Assembly (NCBI RefSeq): GCF_022869865.1
Contig: NZ_CP094984.1
Coordinates: 1,426,001 to 1,490,000 of the forward strand
Length of the DNA stretch: 64,000 nucleotides
Direction of reading: 5' to 3'
Origin: Arthrobacter zhangbolii
GTDB taxonomy: Bacteria > Actinomycetota > Actinomycetes > Actinomycetales > Micrococcaceae
Position 1 is the first letter of the stretch. Each line of letters opens with the position of its first letter. A model generated the notes under the pieces. That model saw only the letters and a list, made by a program, of their open reading frames with translations. It searched no databases and was not told the origin of the DNA. Shown in pieces: positions 29,954 to 40,068 of this stretch. The translations under genes were made by a program, and so were the position numbers.

Positions 29954-32900
29954 ATGAGCCTGACCCGGCGGATGATTGCCACAGGTTTCCAGGATCTTGA
30001 GAAGAGCGCACGCTTCCTGGCGGCCTCCGAACTGGAACGGGTGGATGAGGACGCCCTTTTTGGCGGGTTCAACAATTCCGCGGATCCGGACCTGGCCCTG
30101 CAGTCACTGGTGCGGCTGATCGGCCGGATCCCGGAGGTCGTGGAGCTGGTCAACGCCGCGGATGAGCGGAATGAGGCACTGTTCCGGCTGCTGGGAGCTT
30201 CGGAGGCGCTGGCGGAATTCCTGATGCGCCACCCCGAAAACATGGATCTGCTCCACCGTCCGCTGCGCGCGGAACCGGGCAGCACCGGGGCGGGCGAGCT
30301 GCGCGCCTCACTGCTGGACGCCGTCCGGGCCGGCAGCGGTCCGGCACCGGTGGCGCGGCTGACGGGCACCGAGGCGTATGTTGCCCTGCGTGCCCGCTAC
30401 CGGCGCCACCTGCTGGATCTTGCGGTCCGGGATCTGGGCGCCGCCTCGCCCACGGATTATCTCCCTTCCGCAGGCCGGGAACTTGCCGACCTGGCCGGCG
30501 CCGCGCTGGAAGCTGCCCTGGCCGTCTCGCGCGCGGAACTGGCGGCCAGCTACCCGGCAGAGGAAATCTCGGCAGTAAAGCTCGCCGTCATTGGCATGGG
30601 CAAGGCCGGCGCCCGGGAACTGAACTACATCTCCGACGTGGACGTCATCTACGTTATTGAAGCCTCAGGACTGCCGGAGCAGCGGGCCTCCACCATCGGT
30701 ACGGCCCTCGCGGCGGGGATTTCGCGGGCCATCAACACCGCCGCACCGGAGCCGCCGCTGTGGGAAGTGGATACCAACCTCCGGCCGGAGGGCAAGGACG
30801 GTCCGCTGGTCCGCACCCTGGACTCACACATGAACTACTACCAGCGGTGGGCACACAGCTGGGAGTTCCAGGCACTGCTGAAGGCACGGGCCATGGCCGG
30901 GGACCCGGAACTGGGGCGGCGCTACGAGGAGGCAGTGGCGCCCCTGATCTGGACCAGCTCGGAACGTGACGGTTTCGTGGAATCGGTGCAGGCCATGCGC
31001 CGTCGGGTCACCGAGAACATTCCGGCCAGCGAAGAGGCCCGCCAGCTCAAACTGGGCAGCGGCGGACTGCGGGACGTGGAGTTCACGGTGCAGCTGCTGC
31101 AGTTGGTCCACGGCCGCATTGATGAGTCCCTGCGCGTACGCGGCACCACGGCTGCCATCGCCGCACTCAGCGACGCCGGGTATATCGGGCGCGCCGATGC
31201 CCGGGAGCTGGACGAGTCCTACCGGTACCTGCGGGTGCTCGAACACCGCATTCAGATGGTGCACATGCGCCGTACCCACCTGATGCCGGAAAACGACGCT
31301 GCGCTGCGGGCCCTGGCCAAGGCCAGCGCCGGTGCACTGGCGCCCGGACGCCCCGGCGCCGACCGGCTGCGGGAGCAGTGGCAGCGGACCAAGCGGCTGG
31401 TGCGCGGACTCCATGAAAGCATTTTCTACCGCCCGCTGCTCAGCACGGCCGCCAACCTCAGTGCGGATGAGGTCCGGCTCAGCCCGGAGGCCGCCCAGGC
31501 CCGGCTCGCGGCCCTGGGCTACGCGGACCCGCGCGGTGCCATGCGCCACATAGAGGCCCTGACGGTGGGCGTCAGCCGGCGGGCCGCACTGCAGCGTCAG
31601 CTGCTGCCGGTGCTGCTGGCATGGCTTGCCGACGGCGTGGACCCCGACGCCGGCCTGCTCGGCTTCCGACGGCTCAGCGAGTCCCTGGGGGATACCCACT
31701 GGTACCTGGGGATGCTCCGCGATTCCTCGGCCGCGGGGGAGCGGCTGTGCTCCATTCTTTCCTCCAGCCGGTTCATCACCGACCTGCTGGAGGTTTCCCC
31801 TGAATCCACTGCCTGGCTCGGCTCCGACAAGGAACTGGTTCCGGTTCCCTTCGAAGCGCAGTGGCAGGAAATCCAGTCCAAGATGTCCCGCCATCCGCGC
31901 GCCGGAGAAGCAATGCGGCTGATCCGGCTGATCCGGCGCCGGGAGATGCTGCGCATCGCCATCGCTGACAGTGCCGGCCTGCTCAGCCAGCAGGAGGTCG
32001 GCCGTGCGCTGGCCGACGCGGACCGCGCCGCGGTGCTTGGCGCCCTGCATGTGGCAGAGGGCGAAGTATTTGCCGGCAGCGAAAAACTCACCGAACTGCT
32101 GGTGGTGGCCATGGGCAGGCAGGGCGGCCGGGAAATCGGCTACGGTTCGGACGCCGACGTGATGTACGTTCACCGTCCGCTGCCGGGTGCGGATGCGGCA
32201 GCCGCCCAGGCCCAGGCGGAGAAGATCGTAGCCCAGATATCCACGTTCCTGCAGCAGCCCTGCACCCCGGCGGTCCTTGCCGAACGCACTCTGGTTCTTG
32301 ACGCGGGGCTGCGGCCTGAAGGCAGGCAGGGGCCGCTGGTGCGCAGCCTCGAGTCCTACCGGGGCTACTACGAGCGGTGGTCCCTGATCTGGGAGGCTCA
32401 GGCGCTGCTGCGGGCGCGTCCCATGGCCGGCAGCGATGCCCTGGCCAAGGATTTTATGGCCCTCATCGATCCGGTGCGCTACCCACAGGACGTCTCGCCA
32501 AAGGACATCCGGGAAGTCCGGCGGATCAAGGCCCGGGTGGAAGCCGAACGCCTGCCCCGTGGTGCGGATCCGTCCCGCCAGCTCAAGCTGGGACGCGGAG
32601 GCCTCAGCGACGTCGAGTGGCTGGTCCAGCTGCTCCAGCTGCAGCACGCCCATGCCATCCCCGAACTTCGGACCACGGCGACCCTGCCGGCCCTGGACGC
32701 CATCGAGGCGGCGGGGCTGCTTCCGGCCGCCGATGTGTCCATCCTGCGCCACGCCTGGCTGCTGGCCAGCAGGATCCGAAGCGCAAATGTTATCCGCGGC
32801 GGACGCAACCCCGATGTGCTCCCTGCCTCGCGGCGGGAACTGGACGCCGTGGCCCGCTGGTGCGGCTACGGTGCAGGTCAGGGCGGGGTTTTGGAGGAGG

Positions 32901-32968
32901 ACTACCTGCGCGACACCCGGCATGCCCGGGCTGTTTTCGAACGGTATTTCTACGGCTACGGGACGTAG
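29954..32968 (+). CDS. glnE: Glutamine synthetase adenylyltransferase/deadenylase GlnE
   Basis: GlnE attaches AMP to and removes it from glutamine synthetase, tuning its activity to nitrogen supply. Two nucleotidyltransferase domains are visible, each with the acidic motif intact: GMGKAGARELNYISDVDVIY near residue 215 and GRQGGREIGYGSDADVMY near residue 720. Each is followed by a helical domain with an LRPEG motif. The length of 1004 aa is full. GGAGGG lies before the ATG and the gap to glnA2 is only 16 nt, so they form an operon. The likely target is GlnA1 at 47 kb, with GlnA2 a possible second one. Confidence 0.95.
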   Translation: MSLTRRMIATGFQDLEKSARFLAASELERVDEDALFGGFNNSADPDLALQSLVRLIGRIPEVVELVNAADERNEALFRLLGASEALAEFLMRHPENMDLLHRPLRAEPGSTGAGELRASLLDAVRAGSGPAPVARLTGTEAYVALRARYRRHLLDLAVRDLGAASPTDYLPSAGRELADLAGAALEAALAVSRAELAASYPAEEISAVKLAVIGMGKAGARELNYISDVDVIYVIEASGLPEQRASTIGTALAAGISRAINTAAPEPPLWEVDTNLRPEGKDGPLVRTLDSHMNYYQRWAHSWEFQALLKARAMAGDPELGRRYEEAVAPLIWTSSERDGFVESVQAMRRRVTENIPASEEARQLKLGSGGLRDVEFTVQLLQLVHGRIDESLRVRGTTAAIAALSDAGYIGRADARELDESYRYLRVLEHRIQMVHMRRTHLMPENDAALRALAKASAGALAPGRPGADRLREQWQRTKRLVRGLHESIFYRPLLSTAANLSADEVRLSPEAAQARLAALGYADPRGAMRHIEALTVGVSRRAALQRQLLPVLLAWLADGVDPDAGLLGFRRLSESLGDTHWYLGMLRDSSAAGERLCSILSSSRFITDLLEVSPESTAWLGSDKELVPVPFEAQWQEIQSKMSRHPRAGEAMRLIRLIRRREMLRIAIADSAGLLSQQEVGRALADADRAAVLGALHVAEGEVFAGSEKLTELLVVAMGRQGGREIGYGSDADVMYVHRPLPGADAAAAQAQAEKIVAQISTFLQQPCTPAVLAERTLVLDAGLRPEGRQGPLVRSLESYRGYYERWSLIWEAQALLRARPMAGSDALAKDFMALIDPVRYPQDVSPKDIREVRRIKARVEAERLPRGADPSRQLKLGRGGLSDVEWLVQLLQLQHAHAIPELRTTATLPALDAIEAAGLLPAADVSILRHAWLLASRIRSANVIRGGRNPDVLPASRRELDAVARWCGYGAGQGGVLEEDYLRDTRHARAVFERYFYGYGT

Positions 32969-33078
32969 CTCACGTTTCCACGGGCCCCTCCGGTTCGTTG
33001 CATTGCCACTGCTCTAGGTAGTCTCTATGGGGGCATTTGCGGCGCCAGCCGCAGTGAAAGAGCTAGGAGACGTTTATT

Positions 33079-34539
33079 TTGCTTAGTGGCAAACGGGCTA
33101 CAAAGGGGTTGGCCAGACTGGCCGCACCGCTGACCGCCTTCCTCGCAACCCTGGCTTTGCTGCTTGGGGTACCTGCGGCCGGGGCTTTCGCGGCGGACGG
33201 CGTGGAGGGTGAAACCTTCGTTATCGGAACCGACACCACGTTCGCGCCTTTCGAGTTCCGTGAAAACGGCGAACTCGTCGGCATCGACATGGACCTGATC
33301 AACGCCATCGCGGAGGAGGAGGGTTTCGATGTTGAAATCCAGTCCCTTGGCTTTGATGCGGCGCTGCAGTCCCTGCAGTCCAACCAGGTGGACGGTGTTA
33401 TTGCCGGGATGTCCATCACGGACGAGCGGCGGCAGGTGTTCGACTTCTCGGACCCGTACTTCGAGTCCGGCATCCAGATGGCCGTCGCCGAGAACAATGA
33501 TGACGTCAAGTCCTACGAAGACCTGCGCGGCAAGCGTGTAGCCGTCAAGACCGGTACCGAAGGCCAGACCTTCGCGGAGTCCATTAAGGACGAGTACGGC
33601 TTCGAAGTGGTTGCCTTCGCCCAGTCCGCCCAGATGTACGACGACGTCAAGGCCGGCGGTTCGGTGGCGGTCTTCGATGACTACCCCGTGCTCGCCTACG
33701 GTGTGAAGTCCGGCAACGGGCTGAAGACGGTCACCGACAAGGAAGCCGGCAGCTCCTACGGATTCGCCGTGAACAAGGGCACCAACCCTGAGCTTCTCGC
33801 CGCTTTCAACGAGGGTTTGACCGAGCTGAAGGACAACGGGCAGTACCAGGAAATCCTGGACACCTACCTTGAAGCCGGCGCCACGGACTCCAGCTTCTGG
33901 GCCCTGGTGACCGATAACGCCCCGGCGTTCGCCAAGGGCCTGGGCCTGACGCTGCTGGCCACCGCGCTCTCGCTGTTCTTCGCCCTGATCCTGGGCGTGT
34001 TCTTCGGGTTCCTGAAGGTCAGCAGCATCAAGGTACTCCGCGGCCTTGCCACCATTTACGTGAGCATCTTCCGCGGCACCCCGGTGCTGGTGCAGGCCTT
34101 CTTCTTCTACTTCGGCCTGCCGCAGATTATTGGCCAGCCCGTGGACGTGCTGACCGCCGGCGTGCTGACCCTGAGCCTGAATGCCGGCGCCTACATGACC
34201 GAAATTGTCCGCGGCGGCATCCAGTCCGTGGACCCCGGGCAGATGGAAGCGGCACGGAGCCTGGGCCTTGGCTACGGCAAGACCATGCAGAAGGTCATCA
34301 TTCCGCAGGCCATCAAGATCATGACGCCGTCCTTCATCAACCAGTTCGTCATCACGCTCAAGGACACGTCCCTGCTGGCCGTCATCGGCTTCGCGGAGCT
34401 GACCTACCAGGGCCAGCAGGTCTACGCCGTGAACTTCCGCACCGCGGAGGTGCTGATCATTGTGGCCGCCCTGTACTTCATCGTCATTACGCTGCTGACC
34501 AAGCTGGCGGACGTCCTGGATAAGAGGTTCAACAAGTGA
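33079..34539 (+). CDS. Glutamine-type ABC transporter: fused binding protein and permease
   Basis: This 486-aa protein joins a substrate-binding domain and a membrane permease in one chain. A signal peptide or membrane anchor (about residues 8-35) is followed by an amino-acid binding domain ([19 protein letters not shown], residues 45-275). A polar amino acid permease domain then runs from about residue 280, with [20 protein letters not shown] and the [14 protein letters not shown] coupling motif. The same architecture is known from GlnP of lactic acid bacteria. The TTG start is supported by AGGAGA 9 nt upstream. It is coupled to the ATPase gene behind it. Glutamine or glutamate is the likely substrate, inferred from family and from the glnA2-glnE neighbourhood. 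Confidence 0.88.
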   Translation: MLSGKRATKGLARLAAPLTAFLATLALLLGVPAAGAFAADGVEGETFVIGTDTTFAPFEFRENGELVGIDMDLINAIAEEEGFDVEIQSLGFDAALQSLQSNQVDGVIAGMSITDERRQVFDFSDPYFESGIQMAVAENNDDVKSYEDLRGKRVAVKTGTEGQTFAESIKDEYGFEVVAFAQSAQMYDDVKAGGSVAVFDDYPVLAYGVKSGNGLKTVTDKEAGSSYGFAVNKGTNPELLAAFNEGLTELKDNGQYQEILDTYLEAGATDSSFWALVTDNAPAFAKGLGLTLLATALSLFFALILGVFFGFLKVSSIKVLRGLATIYVSIFRGTPVLVQAFFFYFGLPQIIGQPVDVLTAGVLTLSLNAGAYMTEIVRGGIQSVDPGQMEAARSLGLGYGKTMQKVIIPQAIKIMTPSFINQFVITLKDTSLLAVIGFAELTYQGQQVYAVNFRTAEVLIIVAALYFIVITLLTKLADVLDKRFNK

Positions 34540-35264
34540 GCAAGATCCAAACCATCGGACTGCGGAAGTCCTACGGGTCCAACGAGGTCCTCAAGGGCCT
34601 GGACGTCAGCGTTGCCGAAGGGGAAGTGGTCTGCGTTATCGGTCCGTCCGGTTCCGGCAAGTCCACCTTCCTGCGGTGCCTGAACAAGCTGGAGGACATC
34701 AGCGGAGGAACGGTCAAGGTCAACGGTATTGACCTCACCGATCCGAAGGTGAACCTCAACGAGGTGCGCCAGCACATCGGTATGGTCTTCCAGCACTTCA
34801 ACCTCTTCCCGCACATGACCGTGCTGGAGAACATCATGCTGGCGCCGGTGCAGCTCAAGAAGGCGTCAAAGGAAGAGGTCCGCAAGACCGCGCTGGCACT
34901 GCTGGACCGGGTTGGCCTGGCCGATAAGGCGCACGCACGCCCGGCCCAGCTCTCCGGCGGCCAGAAGCAGCGTGTGGCCATTGCCCGTGCCCTGGCCATG
35001 AAGCCTGACGTCATGCTCTTTGATGAAGCGACGTCGGCGCTGGACCCCGAGATGGTGGGCGAAGTGCTGCAGGTCATCCGCGACCTGGCGGAGCAGGGCA
35101 TGACCATGGTGGTGGTTACGCATGAGATGGGCTTCGCCCGTGAAGTGGCCGACCGTGTGATCTTTATGGCGGATGGTTACATTGTGGAGGAAAACTCCCC
35201 GGAGCAGCTGTTCGGTGCCCCGCAGGCTCCGCGCCTGCAGGACTTCCTGGCCAAGGTCCTCTAG
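34536..35264 (+). CDS. Glutamine-type ABC transporter ATPase
   Basis: This cytoplasmic ATPase powers the fused binding-protein/permease encoded just upstream. Walker A (GPSGSGKST), the Q-loop, the ABC signature (LSGGQKQR) and Walker B (VMLFDEAT) are all intact, and it has the 242-aa length of the GlnQ/HisP/ArtP group. The GTG start overlaps the permease stop. NUDIX follows 54 nt later under its own promoter, so this gene probably ends the operon. Confidence 0.93.
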   Translation: MSKIQTIGLRKSYGSNEVLKGLDVSVAEGEVVCVIGPSGSGKSTFLRCLNKLEDISGGTVKVNGIDLTDPKVNLNEVRQHIGMVFQHFNLFPHMTVLENIMLAPVQLKKASKEEVRKTALALLDRVGLADKAHARPAQLSGGQKQRVAIARALAMKPDVMLFDEATSALDPEMVGEVLQVIRDLAEQGMTMVVVTHEMGFAREVADRVIFMADGYIVEENSPEQLFGAPQAPRLQDFLAKVL

Positions 35265-35306
35265 ACCCGAAAGAGCCTCCCACCGGTGGCCGCCCCCGGA
35301 TTTCGC

Positions 35307-35312
35307 TATGCT
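35307..35312 (+). promoter_or_regulatory. NUDIX gene -10 hexamer TATGCT, leaderless geometry
   Basis: TATGCT is followed by CAGGGC and the ATG at 35319, a 6-nt spacing. The AGGG directly before the ATG is too close to serve as a normal ribosome site. Confidence 0.5.
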
Positions 35313-35318
35313 CAGGGC

Positions 35319-35996
35319 ATGAGCGAACTTACCGGTACGGCGGCCACCGTTGTGCTTCTCCGGGACTCCGACGCCGGTCCCGAGGTGCTGCTGTTGGAGC
35401 GGCCGACGGCCGGATCCTTTGGCGGGGCCTGGGTGTTTCCCGGCGGCCGGGTGGATCCCGAAGACCGCCGGGACACGCCCTCCGAAGCAGAGGCGGCCCG
35501 GCTGGCAGGGGTTCGGGAAACCGCTGAAGAAACCGGACTGACCCTGCTTCCCGGTGCGCTGGTGCCGCTGTCCTGCTGGATCCCGCCGGAGAACATCCCG
35601 CGCCGCTACCAGACGTGGTTCTTTGCCGCTGCCGCTCCCGCGGGCACGATCCGGCTCAATCCGGGGGAACTGCTCAACTACCTCTGGCTGACCCCGGAGA
35701 ATGCCCTGGAGCGCCACCGCAACGGCCTGATGCAGCTGGTGACACCCACGTGGGTCACCCTGTACACCCTGTGCGGCGGGCCCAATGGTGCCGGGGCCGC
35801 CCTTGCCCAAATCGCGGACACCGTACCGGAGACCTTCCGGACCCGGCGGCTGGACGGATATGAACCGGCCACCGTGTTCGCCTGGGAGGGCGACGCGGAG
35901 TACGACGGCGCGGTATCCGGCGGCCCGGCACTTTCCCTCTCCCGCCACCGCCTCGTGATGGACGGGACGCACTGGCACTACGAGCGAACCCCCTGA
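35319..35996 (+). CDS. NUDIX hydrolase, NUDT7/NUDT19-like
   Basis: The protein (225 aa) has a Nudix fold beginning TAATVVLLRD. The Nudix box is recognisable as VFPGGRVD...VRETAEETGL, but about ten extra residues separate the GG from the REtaEE helix. This insertion is typical of the NUDT19/NUDT7 (acyl-CoA diphosphatase-like) branch rather than of MutT. The PGALVPLSCWIPPE and RRYQTWFF segments also occur in this branch. A substrate such as CoA esters is a family-level guess. The upstream start candidate lies before the promoter hexamer and is rejected. Confidence 0.82.
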   Translation: MSELTGTAATVVLLRDSDAGPEVLLLERPTAGSFGGAWVFPGGRVDPEDRRDTPSEAEAARLAGVRETAEETGLTLLPGALVPLSCWIPPENIPRRYQTWFFAAAAPAGTIRLNPGELLNYLWLTPENALERHRNGLMQLVTPTWVTLYTLCGGPNGAGAALAQIADTVPETFRTRRLDGYEPATVFAWEGDAEYDGAVSGGPALSLSRHRLVMDGTHWHYERTP

Positions 35997-36162
35997 GCCA
36001 GCGGACGGGGATGTCCGGCACCACGCCCACGCGCCGGCCCGGCTTGGTGTATCCACCACATAATGCGGGTCTGCAAGTTGTAGGCTGGCGGTCACCCTTC
36101 CGGATGACGCCCCGGCAGCTTCCAGTCCTGCTGCCGCGGCACCGGCCAGACTAAGGACGCCC

Positions 36163-37434
36163 ATGCTCGAGGAACAGGTACGCGACAGGCTCAACTGGGC
36201 AGGTAATTATGAGTATGCGGCCCGGCGGATTGTGGTGCCGGCGTCGCTTGCCGAACTGCAGCAGACGGTGGCCGGTGCCCGGCAGGTCGGCGTCCTTGGC
36301 TCGCGGCACTCCTTCAACGGCATTGCCGATAGTGCCGGGACCCTGGTGTCGCTGGAGGCGCTGCCCCCGGGGATCGATCTCGACACGGATGCGCGCACCG
36401 TCACCGTCGGCGCCGCCGTCCGCTACGGGATACTTGCAGAGCACCTGCAGCGACGCGGTTTTGCCCTCCACAACCTGGCATCCCTGCCCCATATCTCGGT
36501 GGGCGGGGCCATCGCGACCGCCACCCACGGCTCCGGTAACGGCAACGGGAACCTCGCCACCGCCGTCGTCGGCCTGGAACTTGTCACTGCCGATGGCGAG
36601 GTTCGGACCGTACGAAAGGGCGACAGCGATTTCGAGGGTCTGGTGGTGGGCCTCGGTGCCCTCGGCGTGGTGCACCGTGTGACCCTGCGCGTTGAGCCGG
36701 CCTTCAACGTGCGCCAGGACGTCTTCACCGGGGTGGCGTGGGACGCGGTGCTGGCCGACTTCGACGCCGCCATGTCCGCTGCCTACAGTGTCAGTCTGTT
36801 CACTGACTGGACCGAAGGCAGCATTGGGCAGGCATGGCTCAAGAGCCGCATGGATGATGCACGGGGTGTGCCGGAGGTGTTCTACGGTGGGACCCCGGCG
36901 GACCGTGCGCTGCACCCGGTGCCGGGCGTGGCTGCGGATCACTGTACCCGGCAGCTCGGCGTTCCCGGCCCGTGGTCGGACCGGCTGGCGCACTTCCGCC
37001 TCGCCTTCACGCCCAGCAACGGCGACGAGCTGCAGTCGGAGTATCTCGTAGGACGTAAACACGCGGTTGCAGCGATTCAGGCGGTCCGCGCACTTGCGCC
37101 GAAGATCACGCCCCTGCTGCTGGTGTCCGAGGTGCGCTCGATGGCAGCCGACGGGCTATGGCTCAGCAGCAACTACCACCGGGACGGAATTGGCCTGCAC
37201 TTCACCTGGAAGCCGCAGCAGGCGGCGGTCGAGGCCGTCCTGCCGGACATCGAGGCCGCCCTGGCTCCGTTCTCGGCGCGACCCCACTGGGGGAAACTGT
37301 TTACAACGGGCGCCGCTGCGCTTGCACCGCTCTACCCCCGGTTCGACGATTTCAAGGCCCTGGCCGGACGCATGGACCCCGAGGGGAAGTTCCGCAATCC
37401 CTTCCTGGACCGGACGGTCTTCGGGACGGCCTGA
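36163..37434 (+). CDS. FAD-dependent alditol/xylitol oxidase-like protein
   Basis: This 423-aa protein has an N-terminal FAD-binding (VAO-type) domain and a C-terminal ALO-type domain. H49 in VLGSRHSFNGIAD corresponds to the histidine that carries covalent FAD in alditol oxidases. The HNLASLPHISVGGAIATATHGSG loop region and the C-terminal RMDPEGKFRNPF motif fit the alditol/xylitol oxidase group. Such enzymes oxidise sugar alcohols and release hydrogen peroxide. The substrate cannot be told from sequence. There is no signal peptide. It stands alone, 166 nt after the NUDIX gene. Confidence 0.82.
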   Translation: MLEEQVRDRLNWAGNYEYAARRIVVPASLAELQQTVAGARQVGVLGSRHSFNGIADSAGTLVSLEALPPGIDLDTDARTVTVGAAVRYGILAEHLQRRGFALHNLASLPHISVGGAIATATHGSGNGNGNLATAVVGLELVTADGEVRTVRKGDSDFEGLVVGLGALGVVHRVTLRVEPAFNVRQDVFTGVAWDAVLADFDAAMSAAYSVSLFTDWTEGSIGQAWLKSRMDDARGVPEVFYGGTPADRALHPVPGVAADHCTRQLGVPGPWSDRLAHFRLAFTPSNGDELQSEYLVGRKHAVAAIQAVRALAPKITPLLLVSEVRSMAADGLWLSSNYHRDGIGLHFTWKPQQAAVEAVLPDIEAALAPFSARPHWGKLFTTGAAALAPLYPRFDDFKALAGRMDPEGKFRNPFLDRTVFGTA

Positions 37435-37457
37435 CGCTTCTCCGGGGAGCCGGCGGC

Positions 37458-37463
37458 TAGAGT
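37458..37463 (+). promoter_or_regulatory. -10 hexamer TAGAGT of the SdpI-like gene, leaderless geometry
   Basis: TAGAGT is followed by ACTGCAC and the ATG at 37471, a 7-nt spacing with no ribosome site. Confidence 0.5.
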
Positions 37464-37470
37464 ACTGCAC

Positions 37471-37836
37471 ATGGGGATCACCGGGGTACTTTTGATAATC
37501 TGCGGCGCGGGGCTTTCCTGGGCGGCTGAAGCCACGGCGAGCGGCCGGATGGGCATCAACTCGCTGGTGGGTATCCGGGTGGGATACGTAACGGTGTCGG
37601 AGCCCGCCTGGCGCGCCGGGCACCGAGCTGCCCGCCCGCTGACTCATGCCGCTGCCGGCGTATTTGCCGCACTGGGAATTTTTGCGCTGGTTTTCTGTGG
37701 TGCTGAAAGCACTTCGGGCGCGGCCATCATCAGCGGTTCCCTGCTGGTTCTGGGCCTCATACTGGCGGCTGCGGTGAAGGCAAACCGGGCTGCCCGTGCG
37801 GTGGTCCTGGCTGCTTCGCCACACGGCCGGGCCTAG
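37471..37836 (+). CDS. SdpI-like integral membrane protein
   Basis: This 121-aa protein has three hydrophobic segments and the SdpI-family loop GINSLVGIRVGYV...AWRAGHRAA between the first two. In Bacillus, SdpI gives immunity to the SdpC toxin, but most family members have no assigned role and no sdp toxin gene is visible here. It lies alone between an oxidase gene and the convergent siderophore operon. Confidence 0.75.
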   Translation: MGITGVLLIICGAGLSWAAEATASGRMGINSLVGIRVGYVTVSEPAWRAGHRAARPLTHAAAGVFAALGIFALVFCGAESTSGAAIISGSLLVLGLILAAAVKANRAARAVVLAASPHGRA

Positions 37837-37928
37837 AGCGCACGGGAACGCTGCCGGGGAATGCAGCCGGGGTAACGGGTTCACGGCGACCCGGCGGCCG
37901 GCCAGCGCCGCACACATCAGCCGATGGG

Positions 37929-39239
37929 TCAGTTGCCGTCCTCCAGGACCTCCGCCAACCCGCGGATCAGCCAGGGAGACCACCAGGCCCAGTCGTGCCC
38001 TCCGGTGATGGATCGGAAACCGACGTCCGCTCCCGCCTCCCCAAGGACCTGCGCGAGGTGGGCGGCCGGCTCATGCACGGTGGACTCATATCGTCCGGCC
38101 TGCATGCGGATCCGGACCCGGTCTTTGACCGGCATCAGGTAGGCCGCAAGGTCATACCGCCACAACGACGGCGACTGGGCGAGCGCCTTGCCTATCAGGT
38201 CCGGGTAGCGGGCCACCTGCCACAGGGCCGCCAGTCCGCCGTAGCTGGCCCCTGAAACCACTGTGTCTTCGGCCCGCGGGCTCACCGGCAGCCTGCCGCG
38301 CAGGACCGGCAGGAGATCCCGCCCCAGGAAATCGACTGTGCCAACCGGCCCGGACAGTTCCCGGGACCGGGTTTCCACGTCTGCCGAATCGATCAGTGCC
38401 ACACATACTGGCGGGAGCGCTCCGCAACGGATCGCAGAGTCAAGGGTCGCCTGCAGGTTCTGGTACCTGGCCCAGACCTGCCCGTCATGCAGCAGGACCA
38501 GCGGAAGGCCTTGGACGCTGCCGCCCGTGGCCGGCGGCGCATACAGCCAGACTTTCCGCATCCGTCCCGCAAGGGTATCCGGAACCCACAGCTCCTGAAG
38601 CCGTGGAACTGGCCCGGTATGGCCCGGCGTCGGTGCAGCAAGCCACGGTGCCGCGGGTGCCCCGGGTAACCGGAGCACCGACGTCGGTGTGCCGTCCATT
38701 GCCGCTCCAACGTGGGGATTCCGCGAATCCCTGCCCCCGGCGTTGGCAGCTATCCGGACGGTGCGGCGGTCTGCGGCGGTCCGCCAGGGTACCGGCAGAC
38801 CGGCCGGTGAGGACGTGATGCGGTAGCTCGCTTCCCAATCCTGCGGCATCCGCAGGGTCAAGGCCCATAGCCCGGCTCTGGTGGCGGCACTGCCGGATAG
38901 AGGAGTGAACTCCGTTGCTGCCGGGTTCCGGTGGTCCACCAGGGCATTGGCCGAGAGAATCACTGCCTCAGGGGGTGCACCGGGCCCATCCTCGCGATAC
39001 AGGAATGTGGCGGCACGGAACTCCGGACAGCCCTGCGGGTCCGCTTCCACCAAGGGAAGTACCAACGTGTCCCAACGTGCAAGGAAATCCGCCTGTCCTG
39101 CAGCGCCCAACCGGCTCCACAAACGCTCGAAGTGTCCCTGCAGGACCTGAATCGGTGCCGGCTCAGGCGGAACGGGGACACGTGGATCGGGAAAACTGCT
39201 GGCTGCCGACTCGGTTGTATGCCTCGGTTCCCCACTCAT
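37929..39239 (-). CDS. fes: Enterochelin esterase-like ferric-siderophore hydrolase
   Basis: This 436-aa protein resembles Fes/IroD: an N-terminal domain of about 190 residues, then an alpha/beta-hydrolase esterase domain. The serine nucleophile is in GASYGG (VVSGASYGGLAALW), the PSLW motif follows, and the catalytic histidine is in TGGHDWAWW near the C-terminus. There is no signal peptide, consistent with release of iron from the siderophore inside the cell. Its ATG overlaps the ATPase stop (ATGA) as the last gene of the uptake operon. A catecholate trilactone substrate is inferred. Confidence 0.88.
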   Translation of the reverse strand: MSGEPRHTTESAASSFPDPRVPVPPEPAPIQVLQGHFERLWSRLGAAGQADFLARWDTLVLPLVEADPQGCPEFRAATFLYREDGPGAPPEAVILSANALVDHRNPAATEFTPLSGSAATRAGLWALTLRMPQDWEASYRITSSPAGLPVPWRTAADRRTVRIAANAGGRDSRNPHVGAAMDGTPTSVLRLPGAPAAPWLAAPTPGHTGPVPRLQELWVPDTLAGRMRKVWLYAPPATGGSVQGLPLVLLHDGQVWARYQNLQATLDSAIRCGALPPVCVALIDSADVETRSRELSGPVGTVDFLGRDLLPVLRGRLPVSPRAEDTVVSGASYGGLAALWQVARYPDLIGKALAQSPSLWRYDLAAYLMPVKDRVRIRMQAGRYESTVHEPAAHLAQVLGEAGADVGFRSITGGHDWAWWSPWLIRGLAEVLEDGN

Positions 39240-40039
39240 CGCACCGCATCTTCAGGCTCGAGAGGCACCACCAGCGGCCCTCCGGTGGCCGGATCCGGGA
39301 TGATCACGGCATCGATTCCGTAGATTTCCTTCATCAGTTTCGGCGTGGCGATCTGCTCCGGAGGGCCCTGCGCCAGCACGCGGCCGTCCTTCATGGCAAT
39401 GATGTGGTCCGCAAACCGGAAGGCCAGGCTCAGTTCGTGAAGCACGGTGACCAGGGTGTAGTCGCCACTGCGGTGCAGATTCCGGCACAGGCGCAGTACG
39501 TCCAGCTGATGGGAAATGTCCAGGAACGTGGTGGGTTCATCCAGAAGCAGCACGGGGGTGTCCTGTGCCAGCACCAGGGCAAGCCAGACCCGTTGCCGTT
39601 GACCGCCGGAAAGCTCGCCTACGGTCCGGCCGGCCAGGTCCGTCACTCCGGTGGCAGCCATGGCCGCATCAACCGCCTGCCGGTCGGCGTCGGACCAAGG
39701 GCGCAACAGGCCCTGATGCGGGAACCGTCCCCGGGCCACCAGATCCGCTACGGTGATGCCGTCCGGCGCCGTGGACGACTGCGGCAGAAGCGCCAGCCGC
39801 CGGGCCACCTCCCGGGTGGGGTAGCCGGCGATGTCCTGTCCGTGCAGGAAGACCTGTCCGGCAACCGGCTTGAGGAGCCGTGAGAGGGCACGCAGCAGCG
39901 TGGACTTGCCGCATGCATTCGGCCCGATAATGGCAGTAAATGAACCGGGCGGAATGTTCACGTTCAGATACTCGGAGATGGTCCGGCCCTCGTAGCCCAG
40001 GGTGAGACCAGCGCCGGAGAGAACATGTTGAGCGGGCAT
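39236..40039 (-). CDS. Siderophore ABC transporter ATPase (FecE/FepC type)
   Basis: This cytoplasmic ATPase drives ferric-siderophore import. Walker A is GPNACGKST, the signature LSGGQRQR and Walker B VLLLDEPT. I use ATG 40039 (MPAQHVLSG) because AAGAGG lies about 6 nt upstream; an ATG at 40066 would add nine residues without a ribosome site. Length is 267 aa. It follows the second permease gene by 29 nt and overlaps the esterase gene. Confidence 0.92.
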   Translation of the reverse strand: MPAQHVLSGAGLTLGYEGRTISEYLNVNIPPGSFTAIIGPNACGKSTLLRALSRLLKPVAGQVFLHGQDIAGYPTREVARRLALLPQSSTAPDGITVADLVARGRFPHQGLLRPWSDADRQAVDAAMAATGVTDLAGRTVGELSGGQRQRVWLALVLAQDTPVLLLDEPTTFLDISHQLDVLRLCRNLHRSGDYTLVTVLHELSLAFRFADHIIAMKDGRVLAQGPPEQIATPKLMKEIYGIDAVIIPDPATGGPLVVPLEPEDAVR

Positions 40040-40068
40040 AGCGCCTCTTTCGGTGGGAGTTCGCATAG

